Origin: an uncultured Lachnospiraceae bacterium
Lineage (GTDB): Bacteria > Bacillota > Clostridia > Lachnospirales > Lachnospiraceae
NCBI GenBank assembly: GCA_945787485.1
Contig: CALZHV010000048.1
Span: 1 to 13,305, forward strand
Direction of reading: 5' to 3'
Length of the DNA stretch: 13,305 nucleotides
Positions 6,336 to 12,809 of this stretch are shown here, in pieces (position 1 is the first letter of the stretch; each line of letters opens with the position of its first letter). The position numbers and the translations under genes were made by a program. The notes beneath the pieces are model-generated. The model ran no database searches, had not been told where the DNA came from, and saw nothing but the letters and a program-made list of their open reading frames with translations.

Positions 6336-6363
6336 ATATTATCACAAAAAACCTACAAGTAAA
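6336..6363 (-). promoter_or_regulatory. Candidate mecA promoter
   Basis: On the minus strand TTTACT (6363-6358), a 16-base spacer and TAATAT (6341-6336) give a moderate sigma-A match. Transcription would start near 6329, about 70 bases before the mecA ATG. The match is not strong, and the AT-rich sequence offers other choices. Confidence 0.35.
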
Positions 6364-6400
6364 GTTTTTTCTTCTTTTTTCATCATTTTTTTACAATTAA

Positions 6401-6417
6401 CTATACAAATTGTATAG
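6401..6417. repeat. 17-bp palindrome CTATACAA-A-TTGTATAG upstream of mecA
   Basis: The arms CTATACAA and TTGTATAG are perfect inverted copies around one base. The symmetry suits a dimeric repressor and lies about 38 bases upstream of the candidate mecA -35 box. It shares the TTGTAT/ATACAA half-site with the 6452-6482 repeat and with the palindromes in front of PFL. Confidence 0.5.
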
Positions 6418-6451
6418 CTTATTTTATCTTAAATATCTTGCTATTATGCAT

Positions 6452-6482
6452 CAAATATTGTATGTTATTAATACAATATTTG
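6452..6482. repeat. 12-bp inverted repeat CAAATATTGTAT/ATACAATATTTG
   Basis: Two perfect 12-base arms (6452-6463 and 6471-6482) surround GTTATTA. No T-run follows on either strand and the stem has few G-C pairs, so it is a poor terminator. An operator or an RNA hairpin are both possible. Confidence 0.5.
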
Positions 6483-6767
6483 TCACAGATGCATGTTTCC
6501 CGGTCTTGGAAACTCTACGATTGTCAATTAATCAACTTTATACGTGTTTTCACACAATTTACCCCATTACATATCCAAAAGTATCATATGACAAATATCG
6601 TAAGTGCGCATATAGATAGGAATATAATCATATCACACACTTCTTATGTTCTTACATCTAAAATATGCCACTTTGGAAAGGAAGGTGATTATTCAAATTT
6701 ACACCAATTCATAATGCCAATCAATTTTTTATTTGACAGGGAAATTTGTAAAATATTCCTATCAAAC

Positions 6768-6818
6768 AAATATAGGGAGCACATATGATATCATTAATCT
6801 TATGCACTCCCTATATTT
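6768..6818 (-). terminator. Large inverted repeat downstream of ferredoxin, possible weak bidirectional terminator
   Basis: AAATATAGGGAG (6768-6779) and CTCCCTATATTT (6807-6818) are perfect 12-base inverted copies. The 27-base loop can pair further (CATA with TATG). On the minus strand the stem, which starts 27 bases after the ferredoxin stop, runs into ATATTTGTTTG, a poor T-tract; on the plus strand it runs into ATTTATTTT. It most likely ends the ferredoxin mRNA, though the long loop is unusual for a terminator. Confidence 0.5.
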
Positions 6819-6845
6819 ATTTTACTATCCAATTATGACTAACAA

Positions 6846-7016
6846 TTAGCCTTCTGAAATACATCCTGTTGGGCAACCACCTGCACATGCTCCACAGCTA
6901 ATGCAAGTATTCTCATCTATTACGTATGTACCGCCGTTCTCTGAGATAGCTCCTACCGGACAAGTACCTGCGCATGCTCCACAACCTACACATGCATCAC
7001 CAATAACAAATGCCAT
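6846..7016 (-). CDS. 2[4Fe-4S] clostridial-type ferredoxin
   Basis: This 56-residue soluble electron carrier has two complete C-x2-C-x2-C-x3-CP cluster motifs: Cys9, 12, 15 and 19 (CVGCGACAGTCP) and Cys38, 41, 44 and 48 (CISCGACAGGCP), plus an extra Cys52. Length and layout are those of classical low-potential clostridial ferredoxins, which serve pyruvate:ferredoxin oxidoreductase, hydrogenase and Rnf-type complexes; none of these partners is in the window. The frame is open upstream to 7085, but the ATG at 7016 has AGGAGG eight bases before it and starts the conserved MAFVI sequence. The longer frame would begin upstream of the predicted transcription start. The gene is preceded by its own promoter and a Fur-type box, so it is probably monocistronic. 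Confidence 0.96.
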   Translation of the reverse strand: MAFVIGDACVGCGACAGTCPVGAISENGGTYVIDENTCISCGACAGGCPTGCISEG

Positions 7017-7041
7017 ATCTATATCCTCCTTATATCTTTTT

Positions 7042-7056
7042 TGATAATTATTATCA
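7042..7056. promoter_or_regulatory. Perfect 7-1-7 Fur-type box in front of ferredoxin
   Basis: TGATAATTATTATCA equals the Bacillus Fur consensus TGATAAT-N-ATTATCA. A second perfect 7-1-7 palindrome, TATCAATTATTGATA (7052-7066), overlaps it with centres ten bases apart. Both sit at or just after the predicted transcription start, where a bound regulator would block polymerase. PerR boxes differ mainly in the second base of each half-site, so Fur fits better. Binding is not shown. Confidence 0.65.
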
Positions 7057-7065
7057 ATTATTGAT

Positions 7066-7094
7066 ATTTTAATCCTTTTTATCAATTATATCAA
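7066..7094 (-). promoter_or_regulatory. Candidate ferredoxin promoter
   Basis: TTGATA (7094-7089), a 17-base spacer and TAAAAT (7071-7066) on the minus strand predict a start near 7059, about 43 bases before the ATG. A TATAAT at 7090-7085 is an alternative -10 box but lacks a good -35 partner. Confidence 0.55.
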
Positions 7095-7131
7095 GTTTAT
7101 TTTTCATTTTTAGACTTACAATTTTTTCATT

Positions 7132-7497
7132 TCAAAACCTACAATCTTTATTTTTTTCCGCCTCACTATCCTTGTGCTCACTCAATGCAAGCTTTTGTAT
7201 GAGCTCTTTAACCTTATACTCTAACTGGGATATCTGTATATTCATATAGAATACCTTTACAAGCAAAATAAATATAATAACAAGGAATATCATATTTACC
7301 GGCGACTGAATACCAATCAAATCTGCAGCCACCAATACAATTTTCGGAAAAATTGCAATAATAATCAATACTACCGAGAAAATAATCCAAAAAATAGAAT
7401 AGTCTATCTGAAATTTTGAATTACGAATTTTTCTCATCATTATTATCATGCTCAATACAGATACTACAATGAGCAATACTCTTAACGCAATCGACAT
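7132..7497 (-). CDS. DUF2304 membrane protein
   Basis: This 121-residue integral membrane protein has three hydrophobic segments (about residues 2-20, 33-59 and 67-86), then a charged, probably coiled-coil C-terminal tail (QISQLEYKVKELIQKLALSEHKDSEAEKNKD). Size, segment order and the position directly after a DPM1-like glycosyltransferase fit the DUF2304 family, whose members commonly accompany such transferases. The molecular role of DUF2304 is not established; an accessory for a membrane-bound transferase is an inference from context. Only five bases separate it from the glycosyltransferase stop, and its GAGG/AGGA ribosome site lies at the end of that gene. No terminator is visible between it and ferredoxin. 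Confidence 0.8.
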   Translation of the reverse strand: MSIALRVLLIVVSVLSMIIMMRKIRNSKFQIDYSIFWIIFSVVLIIIAIFPKIVLVAADLIGIQSPVNMIFLVIIFILLVKVFYMNIQISQLEYKVKELIQKLALSEHKDSEAEKNKDCRF

Positions 7498-7502
7498 AAA
7501 TC

Positions 7503-8186
7503 CTACCTCTTTCTAAAATTATTTATTAACAAAATAGCTATCATCATTCTCATCATATATGAAATAGAACGTCCAAAGCTTAAATAACTCTTTCCCGCCA
7601 TTCTCTCTTCCATGGTTACCTGAACACTTTCCACACTGACACCCTGCTTTAACAGGAATGATATCGTGTCAGGCTCAGGTCCATAGTTAATATTCTGCGC
7701 AAATTCATGAATCATTTTTTTGTTATAAATTCGCATTCCCGATGTAGGATCTGATACTTTTTTCCCTGTTGTAATCCTGATTGCCATCTCTATAAGACGG
7801 CTTCCCGCCATACGCGGACTCCATGGTTTCTTTTCAGTTACAAATCTTGAGCCGATGACAATATCATATCCTTCTTCAGCCTTTTTAAGCATGTCTGCTA
7901 TGTAATCAGGATTATGCTGTCCATCAGCATCTATTTGAACTGCATAATCATACCCTTTAAGGTCTGCATATTTCAGTCCTGTCTGAAAAGCACCCGTCAA
8001 ACCAAGATTAATCGGCAAATCTACTATATTATAATTGTTTTTATGACAAATATCCGATGTTGAATCCTTAGAACCGTCATTTATGACTACGTAATCGTAC
8101 TGCGGATATTTTTCAATCATGTTATTTACAACATGCTCTATGTTTTCTTCCTCATTATATGCAGGAATTATAACTAATATTTTCAT
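7503..8186 (-). CDS. Family 2 glycosyltransferase, DPM1/polyprenyl-phosphate type
   Basis: This 227-residue enzyme is the type that moves a sugar from a nucleotide donor, often onto a polyprenyl phosphate. MKILVIIPAYNEEENI opens the GT2 fold, VVINDGSKDST (residues 33-43) is the nucleotide-binding strand, and QIDADGQHNPD contains the DxD metal site (Asp86, Asp88). IGSRF and the SDPTSGMRIYNKK acceptor region follow. The end is hydrophobic (MMRMMIAILLINN), but there are no separate membrane helices, so it is probably a peripheral protein. An upstream ATG at 8204 exists, but GAGG sits seven bases before the ATG at 8186, where homology begins. The gene lies between another GT2 gene and DUF2304 in one operon, pointing to envelope glycan or glycolipid synthesis. 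The exact sugar and acceptor cannot be read. Confidence 0.9.
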   Translation of the reverse strand: MKILVIIPAYNEEENIEHVVNNMIEKYPQYDYVVINDGSKDSTSDICHKNNYNIVDLPINLGLTGAFQTGLKYADLKGYDYAVQIDADGQHNPDYIADMLKKAEEGYDIVIGSRFVTEKKPWSPRMAGSRLIEMAIRITTGKKVSDPTSGMRIYNKKMIHEFAQNINYGPEPDTISFLLKQGVSVESVQVTMEERMAGKSYLSFGRSISYMMRMMIAILLINNFRKR

Positions 8187-8207
8187 TTGTTTCCTCGTTT
8201 CCATCAG

Positions 8208-9008
8208 CTAATTTAATTTTTCCCCCTGACCATATGCCTTAGAAATAATATTTGCAATCGGTTCTGGCCAGAAATGATTAAGCATGTCCCTGTCTTCACG
8301 AGCTCTGTCATTTGTCTTTATCAAACCGCTCGTAGTTGATTCCTCATGTATACGATGGAACATAAGAGGTTCATTAACATATACAAAGTCACCCTCCATG
8401 GCTGCAAAATTTTCCCATGTCTGCCAGTCAAGGTTACTACCGTACTGAACCTTAAATAGCGGTTTTTCAAGCTTCTTCATAGAATATGTGACCGATGGAC
8501 AGCATATCGGATTGCCAAGTGAAAGTATTCTTCTTTTTATTAACTTCGAATTTTGAAATGGCTTAATTCTAAGCGGCAAAAGTAAAAGCCTTTTCACCGT
8601 AAGCATCTTTGACTTTAAAACCTTACACCCATCTCTTATTTCTCCATAATCCGTAAATGCAATAAGCGTATCCGGTCTGTGGAACATTCTTTTCATAACC
8701 TCACGCAAGTAGTCGGGCTCATACACATCATCCTGATGTGCTATAGTAACATAGTCAGAATCAGTCTGCTCTATTCCAAAATTCCAATCCTGGGCTATTC
8801 CGCCCTCTCCCTCATTTATTATAAGTGGAATGTCATATCGTTGTGAAAGCTCTTTTATATATTCATTAGGGGTTGAAGTAATCATTATAATTTCACTCTT
8901 AAGTGTCTGTGCCAAAAGAGATTTGATACACTCCTCAAGGTATTCACTTTCCTTATATGCACAGATTACAAATGTGTGCACTCCCTTTTTAAGCTTATTT
9001 TTATCCAT
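8208..9008 (-). CDS. Family 2 glycosyltransferase
   Basis: This 266-residue GT2 enzyme starts its fold at HTFVICAYKESEYLEECIKSL. It has a nucleotide-binding region, the metal-binding stretch YVTIAHQDDVYEPDY (Asp93-Asp94 in place of a DxD), and a later segment LDWQTWENFA that could include the catalytic acid region. A Cys-Cys-Pro (NPICCPSV) is a local feature. The protein has no signal peptide and no clear membrane segment. The start has GGAGAAG eight bases upstream. It is the first gene of a three-gene operon with a second GT2 and DUF2304, and has a near-consensus promoter directly upstream. Role: probably cell-surface polysaccharide or glycolipid assembly. Donor and acceptor are unknown. Confidence 0.85.
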   Translation of the reverse strand: MDKNKLKKGVHTFVICAYKESEYLEECIKSLLAQTLKSEIIMITSTPNEYIKELSQRYDIPLIINEGEGGIAQDWNFGIEQTDSDYVTIAHQDDVYEPDYLREVMKRMFHRPDTLIAFTDYGEIRDGCKVLKSKMLTVKRLLLLPLRIKPFQNSKLIKRRILSLGNPICCPSVTYSMKKLEKPLFKVQYGSNLDWQTWENFAAMEGDFVYVNEPLMFHRIHEESTTSGLIKTNDRAREDRDMLNHFWPEPIANIISKAYGQGEKLN

Positions 9009-9051
9009 TTCACTTCTCCATCTGTAGCTTTTTTATTTGTATAACAATGTC

Positions 9052-9080
9052 ATTATAACCTATAAAGTTGTGCTTTACAA
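9052..9080 (-). promoter_or_regulatory. Promoter of the glycosyltransferase-DUF2304 operon
   Basis: TTGTAA (9080-9075), 17 bases, then a perfect TATAAT (9057-9052) on the minus strand. The -35 box lies only ten bases after the pyruvate kinase stop, and no terminator is seen between the genes. Transcription would begin near 9045, about 37 bases before the first glycosyltransferase ATG. Read-through from pyruvate kinase is also possible. Confidence 0.8.
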
Positions 9081-9090
9081 TACCGGGCCG

Positions 9091-10509
9091 CTACTCAACA
9101 ACTTCAACCTTCATCATGTTAGTATTTCCTGATATACCAAGAGGAACGCCGGCTGTAATTACAACCTTGTCTCCCGTAGCAAGTAAGCCTTTTGCCTTTG
9201 CTTCTATAACGGCGTGGTCAAACAACTCAAAAATCTCATTTTTTTCCTGAAGGTGGACAGGTGTAACCCCCCATGACATATTGAGCTGTCTGTACGCTTT
9301 ATCACTCGTTGTTCCGGCAATAATCGGACAAATTGGTCTGTACTTTGAAATCATTCGTGCTGTCATACCGGATTTCGTTACCGTCACGATAGCTGCTGCA
9401 TTTAAATCTATAGCTGTTGTGCATGTCGCATGGCATACGGCTTCTGTGACATCAGGATTGATATGTCTGTCATTTTGAAAAAATCTCTTTTTGTAATCGA
9501 TATCCTGTTCTGTCCTGTTGGCAATTTTTGCCATTGTCTGCACTGCCTCTACAGGATATTTTCCTGCGGCGGTTTCGCCGGAAAGCATTATTGCGCTTGT
9601 CCCGTCATAAATAGCATTTGCGACATCTGTTGTCTCTGCTCTCGTAGGTCTTGGATTTTTCATCATGGAATCAAGCATCTGCGTAGCTGTTATAACCTGC
9701 TTTCCTGCATTGTATACCTTTTTGATAATGAGCTTTTGAACAATAGGAACCTCTTCTCCCGGAATCTCTACACCCATATCACCTCTGGCAACCATTATTC
9801 CATCGGATAAGTCAATAATTTCATCGATATTTTTAACGCCCTCTGCATTCTCTATTTTGGAAATGATATTGATTGCCTTGCCTCCGTTTTCATCCAAAAG
9901 AGTTCTGATTTTTCTTACATCCTCACCTGTTCTTACAAATGAGGCTGCAACAAAATCAACATCCATTTCTATTCCAAACAGGATGTCCGAAATATCTTTC
10001 TCACTCAGATATGGCATATTTAAATGTATATCCGGCACATTTATTCCCTTATGATTTGACACAAAACCACCATTTATAACCTCGCAAATTATATCCTCGT
10101 TATTTATTTCAACAACGACAAGCTCTACAAGACCGTCATCTATAAGTATATGTGTACCGGCTTGTACATCTTTGTAAAGATCAGAATAAGTTATATGTGT
10201 TATGGTGTTATCTCCGATTAACTCTCTGTTAGTCAATGTGAATTTTTGTCCATCCGTTATTTCAACTTTACCATTTACAAAATCTCCGGTCCTAATCTCA
10301 GGTCCTTTTGTATCAAGCAGTAATGCAACCGGCTTATGGCATTCATGTCTCAATTTTTTTACCATCTCCATCCTTGCACGCTGTTCTTCATGTGTTCCGT
10401 GTGAAAAATTAAATCTTGCAACATCCATACCTTCTAAAATCAATTGTCTTAATATTTCCTCTTTATCTGTAGAAGGACCCATAGTGCATACAATTTTCGT
10501 TTTTCTCAT
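9091..10509 (-). CDS. pyk: Pyruvate kinase
   Basis: Pyruvate kinase converts phosphoenolpyruvate + ADP to pyruvate + ATP, the last step of glycolysis, in the cytoplasm. The 472-residue length is the usual short form, without the extra C-terminal PEP-utiliser domain of some Bacilli. KIVCTMGPS starts the barrel, and ARFNFSHG (31-38) holds substrate and potassium ligands. LLDTKGPEIRTG (64-75) has Glu71, the residue typical of potassium-dependent enzymes. A small B domain spans about 75-170. The signature IISKIENAEGV has Lys218, MVARGDMGVEIP the metal site, and TATQMLDSM Thr276. The C-terminal allosteric domain ends with MMKVEVVE. An AAGGAG site precedes the ATG. Its product feeds PFL, encoded nearby but separately. 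The gene has its own promoter candidate and is followed by the glycosyltransferase operon. Confidence 0.97.
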   Translation of the reverse strand: MRKTKIVCTMGPSTDKEEILRQLILEGMDVARFNFSHGTHEEQRARMEMVKKLRHECHKPVALLLDTKGPEIRTGDFVNGKVEITDGQKFTLTNRELIGDNTITHITYSDLYKDVQAGTHILIDDGLVELVVVEINNEDIICEVINGGFVSNHKGINVPDIHLNMPYLSEKDISDILFGIEMDVDFVAASFVRTGEDVRKIRTLLDENGGKAINIISKIENAEGVKNIDEIIDLSDGIMVARGDMGVEIPGEEVPIVQKLIIKKVYNAGKQVITATQMLDSMMKNPRPTRAETTDVANAIYDGTSAIMLSGETAAGKYPVEAVQTMAKIANRTEQDIDYKKRFFQNDRHINPDVTEAVCHATCTTAIDLNAAAIVTVTKSGMTARMISKYRPICPIIAGTTSDKAYRQLNMSWGVTPVHLQEKNEIFELFDHAVIEAKAKGLLATGDKVVITAGVPLGISGNTNMMKVEVVE

Positions 10510-10563
10510 TTAAACTGTCTCCTTATATATTTGCATTTTCATTTTTATTAGTATTACCCTGTT

Positions 10564-10591
10564 ATTATAACATAATAATTAAAAAGGTAAA
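10564..10591 (-). promoter_or_regulatory. Candidate pyruvate kinase promoter
   Basis: On the minus strand TTTACC (10591-10586), 16 bases, and a perfect TATAAT (10569-10564) predict a start near 10557, about 48 bases before the pyk ATG. Confidence 0.55.
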
Positions 10592-10662
10592 AAATAACAT
10601 TATATTATTCTTCCCCTTTTTTAATAAATATGCTAAATTAGTTATAGTAATAAATTTATATG

Positions 10663-10693
10663 CTGACATGTTTATATACTATCATTTTATAAT
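10663..10693 (+). promoter_or_regulatory. Candidate promoter of the unknown gene pair
   Basis: CTGACA (10663-10668) and a perfect TATAAT (10688-10693) are 19 bases apart, slightly longer than ideal. It points right, ending 46 bases before the ATG at 10740. The divergent pyk promoter lies about 75 bases to the left, so the two may share control. Confidence 0.4.
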
Positions 10694-10739
10694 GTTACTA
10701 TCAAAAAGATGTCAATATTTTTTTTAATAGGAGTACTGT

Positions 10740-11357
10740 ATGAATAATAGCTACAACAATTTTATTTACAATACAAAACGTACAGTGTACAAATGGTGGT
10801 GTATTATCTACAAACCGGCGTATCAGCTTTTCCATCATGGATACTGGCCAAACGAAAAAAATCCGTATATGAAATATCCGGAGCAGCCAAACCCGGAAGC
10901 TTCAGGCTCTGCCGGTGTTTCCGATACAAAAGAAGAATTATCACATCAAATGGCACAACAGATTGCCAATGAAATATCACACGAACACAACGATTCTCAT
11001 TTTGACGAACTAAAGGCCGCTGTTTTCTCTCAGGAAGAAACCATGCAGGATAAAACACTTGCTGATAACACAACTGACAAGCCAAATGCAGATACATCAC
11101 AGTCCGATGACGGTATCGACACATCAAATATAGATGAAGACGTTTATAAACGTGCCAATGAAATTATGGAGCGTTTGGCGAGAGAAGCTGCCGAAGACGA
11201 AGCGAAAAAACAGGCTGAAATAGAAAAAGCAAAGCAACAAGCATCCGAACAGGAACGCCTTGCGATGATAATGAAAGCAAATGAGGTTGATATTTCACAA
11301 TTTATCGAAGAAGGCAAAGCCCATCAAAATGAAACAACACCGGGAGGTCAACAATGA
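10740..11357 (+). CDS. Acidic coiled-coil protein of unknown function
   Basis: I do not recognise this 205-residue protein. Its N-terminal ~45 residues are basic and aromatic (YKWWCIIYKPAYQLFHHGYWPN), with no clear signal peptide or membrane helix. The middle (about 46-130) is polar, acidic and probably disordered, rich in Asp, Thr, Ser and Gln. Residues about 135-175 (YKRANEIMERLAREAAEDEA onward) are Ala/Glu/Lys-rich and should form a long helix or coiled coil, followed by ANEVDISQFIEEGKAHQ. An AGGAG site precedes the ATG. The last four bases overlap the start of the lipoprotein gene (ATGA), so the two are translationally coupled. The aromatic N-terminus might touch membrane or another protein, but that is speculation. 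Composition is in line with its neighbours and gives no sign of recent transfer. Confidence 0.75.
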   Translation: MNNSYNNFIYNTKRTVYKWWCIIYKPAYQLFHHGYWPNEKNPYMKYPEQPNPEASGSAGVSDTKEELSHQMAQQIANEISHEHNDSHFDELKAAVFSQEETMQDKTLADNTTDKPNADTSQSDDGIDTSNIDEDVYKRANEIMERLAREAAEDEAKKQAEIEKAKQQASEQERLAMIMKANEVDISQFIEEGKAHQNETTPGGQQ

Positions 11358-11854
11358 ATTTTGCAATAAAAAAGAAATATTTTGCATTTATTCTTATTAC
11401 AATAACACTTGCCACATCATTATGGGGATGTGGTGCAAATCCAAAAAACTTTACAAAATCCGATTTAACGGTAACATTAAATACTAACTTTGAAGAGTCT
11501 TCCAAATCAGGATTTGACGTATACATAATAAGCAGTGATGTAATCTTTTCAGCAACACGCGAGGATGCGGGTGACTTGGAATATGCCGGCTACGAAATCA
11601 ATTCTTTACAGGATTACTGCTACGAGATTCTTACATTAAACGGTGCCAGTACAACAGATTTAGTCAAGAGAAATGATTACTACTATTTTGTAGACAACAA
11701 GGTTGTAGACAATGCTGAATATACATATTTCCATTGTATGTACAAGGGCAATAATTCTTATTGGATTTGCGAATTTGTATGTAAAGCTAAAAACTATGAT
11801 ATTTTTGGAGACTCATTCCTTATATGGGCTGATTCAATAAAAATAGAGGATTAA
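11354..11854 (+). CDS. Putative lipoprotein of unknown function
   Basis: This 166-residue protein has a typical lipoprotein signal: a basic start (MNFAIKKKYF), a hydrophobic stretch (AFILITITLATSLWG) and Cys26 at the lipobox (LWGC). It should therefore be lipid-anchored on the outer face of the membrane. The mature part is rich in Tyr, Asp and Asn, with sequence such as FDVYIISSDVIFSATREDAG and NDYYYFVDNKVVD, and two further cysteines near YFHCMYKGN and YWICEFVCKA. It looks like a small beta-rich surface domain; I do not recognise a family. GGGAGG lies just before its ATG, inside the upstream gene, and the ATGA overlap couples the two. The last five codons form the left arm of the terminator. 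Confidence 0.8.
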   Translation: MNFAIKKKYFAFILITITLATSLWGCGANPKNFTKSDLTVTLNTNFEESSKSGFDVYIISSDVIFSATREDAGDLEYAGYEINSLQDYCYEILTLNGASTTDLVKRNDYYYFVDNKVVDNAEYTYFHCMYKGNNSYWICEFVCKAKNYDIFGDSFLIWADSIKIED

Positions 11855-11880
11855 TATCTTACATTAATCCTCTATTTTTT
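11840..11880 (+). terminator. Terminator after the lipoprotein, overlapping its stop codon
   Basis: AAAATAGAGGATTAA (11840-11854) pairs perfectly over 15 bp with 11864-11878 around a 9-base loop, and T-residues follow to 11880. The left arm contains the last codons and the TAA stop of the lipoprotein. On the minus strand the stem is also followed by TTTTATTG, so it may serve the convergent membrane-protein gene too. Confidence 0.9.
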
Positions 11881-11955
11881 ATATTGTTTTATTTTATGTT
11901 CTACACTATCTGCCAAATATATGAATCTTTAAGCATCTGTTATATCGCATTTTAC

Positions 11956-12489
11956 TTAATTATACAGATACCATCTGCCGTCATATTTGATAGCAACCAT
12001 TTCCTGTGTCATATCTTCCGAAACGTCTTCGCCTTCTATATTCATTGTTATATGATAAGATACCATCATATATGTTGCCGCCTGTATATCCGCATCAACA
12101 CCATATATTTCTTTATGATTATCCTTAAGCTCTTTAAGCTCATCCTCGGTGTAATCGGTTGACTCTGTTATCTTCACATCAGTAATATTGGCATTATATT
12201 GCTCATATTCTTCAAATGAATTGGAAATTTCTATTTCCTCGCCCATTATATCAGGACATAATGTATTAAGTTTTTCTTCGTCACAGTCTGAAAAAGCTTC
12301 AAAATAAATCTTTGCAACTTCTTCCGCTGACTTTGCTCCCGTCCTGACAAAATTTTTCTTATATATGGCTATAGCTGCTACAGAAACTGCAGCCACAACA
12401 AGTACAATCGAAATAACGGTAATTATAATATTCCTTGTTTTAATTTTTTTATTGTCTAAACTCTTATTTGTCTTTGTTTTCTTCGCCAT
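11956..12489 (-). CDS. Membrane-anchored protein with an NTF2-like extracellular domain
   Basis: This 177-residue protein has a basic cytoplasmic start (KKTKTNKSLDNKKIKTRN), one membrane helix (about residues 20-43, IIITVISIVLVVAAVSVAAI) and an acidic outside domain. That domain begins GAKSAEEVAKIYFEAFSDCD and ends MVAIKYDGRWYLYN. This beginning and end are typical of DUF4878/SnoaL-like (NTF2-fold) domains found on many Gram-positive membrane and lipoproteins; the assignment is by pattern only. No catalytic residues can be named. An AAGGAG site lies ten bases before the ATG, and the start overlaps the previous gene by 26 bases, so they are co-translated. It is the last gene after nadC on this strand. 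Confidence 0.75.
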   Translation of the reverse strand: MAKKTKTNKSLDNKKIKTRNIIITVISIVLVVAAVSVAAIAIYKKNFVRTGAKSAEEVAKIYFEAFSDCDEEKLNTLCPDIMGEEIEISNSFEEYEQYNANITDVKITESTDYTEDELKELKDNHKEIYGVDADIQAATYMMVSYHITMNIEGEDVSEDMTQEMVAIKYDGRWYLYN

Positions 12490-12799
12490 TAACTATATTC
12501 TCCTTATCATCCGACTCATTGTCATATTGAATACTGTCTTTTATCTCATTTTCGTCAGCTTCTTCTGATAATTCATCCACATCCTCTTCCGGCCCTATCT
12601 TGCCAAAATCGTATTTATCTCCTGCAAATGAATTGTAAGTTATAAAAAAGCCTGTCGGAATAATAACAATAATAGCCATATACAGAAGGTTTCGCACTAT
12701 GTCATTGTTATCAGACAACAGCAGCACCGACACAGCTGCTACAATAAGTCCTATCAAAATAATGTCTACAACAATAGAAAGTATTGCTTTTTTCTTCAT
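12464..12799 (-). CDS. Small two-helix membrane protein with acidic tail, unknown function
   Basis: This 111-residue protein has two hydrophobic helices (about residues 4-28 and 34-58) separated by a short SDNNDIVR loop. A long, strongly acidic and probably disordered tail follows (residues 60-111, e.g. GPEEDVDELSEEADENE). I do not recognise a family. The ATG lies ten bases after the nadC stop, with only a weak AGG-type ribosome site, so translation may depend on ribosomes leaving nadC. Its 3' end overlaps the next gene by 26 bases. The pairing with the next membrane protein suggests they work together at the membrane. Confidence 0.65.
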   Translation of the reverse strand: MKKKAILSIVVDIILIGLIVAAVSVLLLSDNNDIVRNLLYMAIIVIIPTGFFITYNSFAGDKYDFGKIGPEEDVDELSEEADENEIKDSIQYDNESDDKENIVNGEENKDK

Positions 12800-12809
12800 A
12801 GTTCATTAC

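Larger units (their letters stand above)
6260..6845. other. Gene-free stretch between ferredoxin and mecA
   Basis: About 585 bases without a supported gene. It holds the mecA leader and promoter candidate, several AT-rich inverted repeats (6401-6417, 6452-6482, 6495-6513, 6732-6766) and a large inverted repeat next to the ferredoxin stop (6768-6818). Open frames on the plus strand (6410-6619, 6438-6788) lack ribosome sites and protein-like composition. I saw no tRNA and recognised no riboswitch. A decayed gene or an unknown structured RNA remains possible. Confidence 0.6.

Noticed and set aside
6410..6788. Two plus-strand open frames of 69 and 116 codons in the ferredoxin-mecA gap
   Set aside because: No ribosome site before either ATG, composition not protein-like (scattered Cys, His, Ile, Tyr), and the two frames overlap each other. 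They look like chance frames in AT-rich DNA.
7017..7085. 23-residue N-terminal extension of ferredoxin
   Set aside because: It would start upstream of the predicted transcription start and run through the Fur-type box. The ATG at 7016 has an ideal ribosome site and gives the normal 56-residue length.
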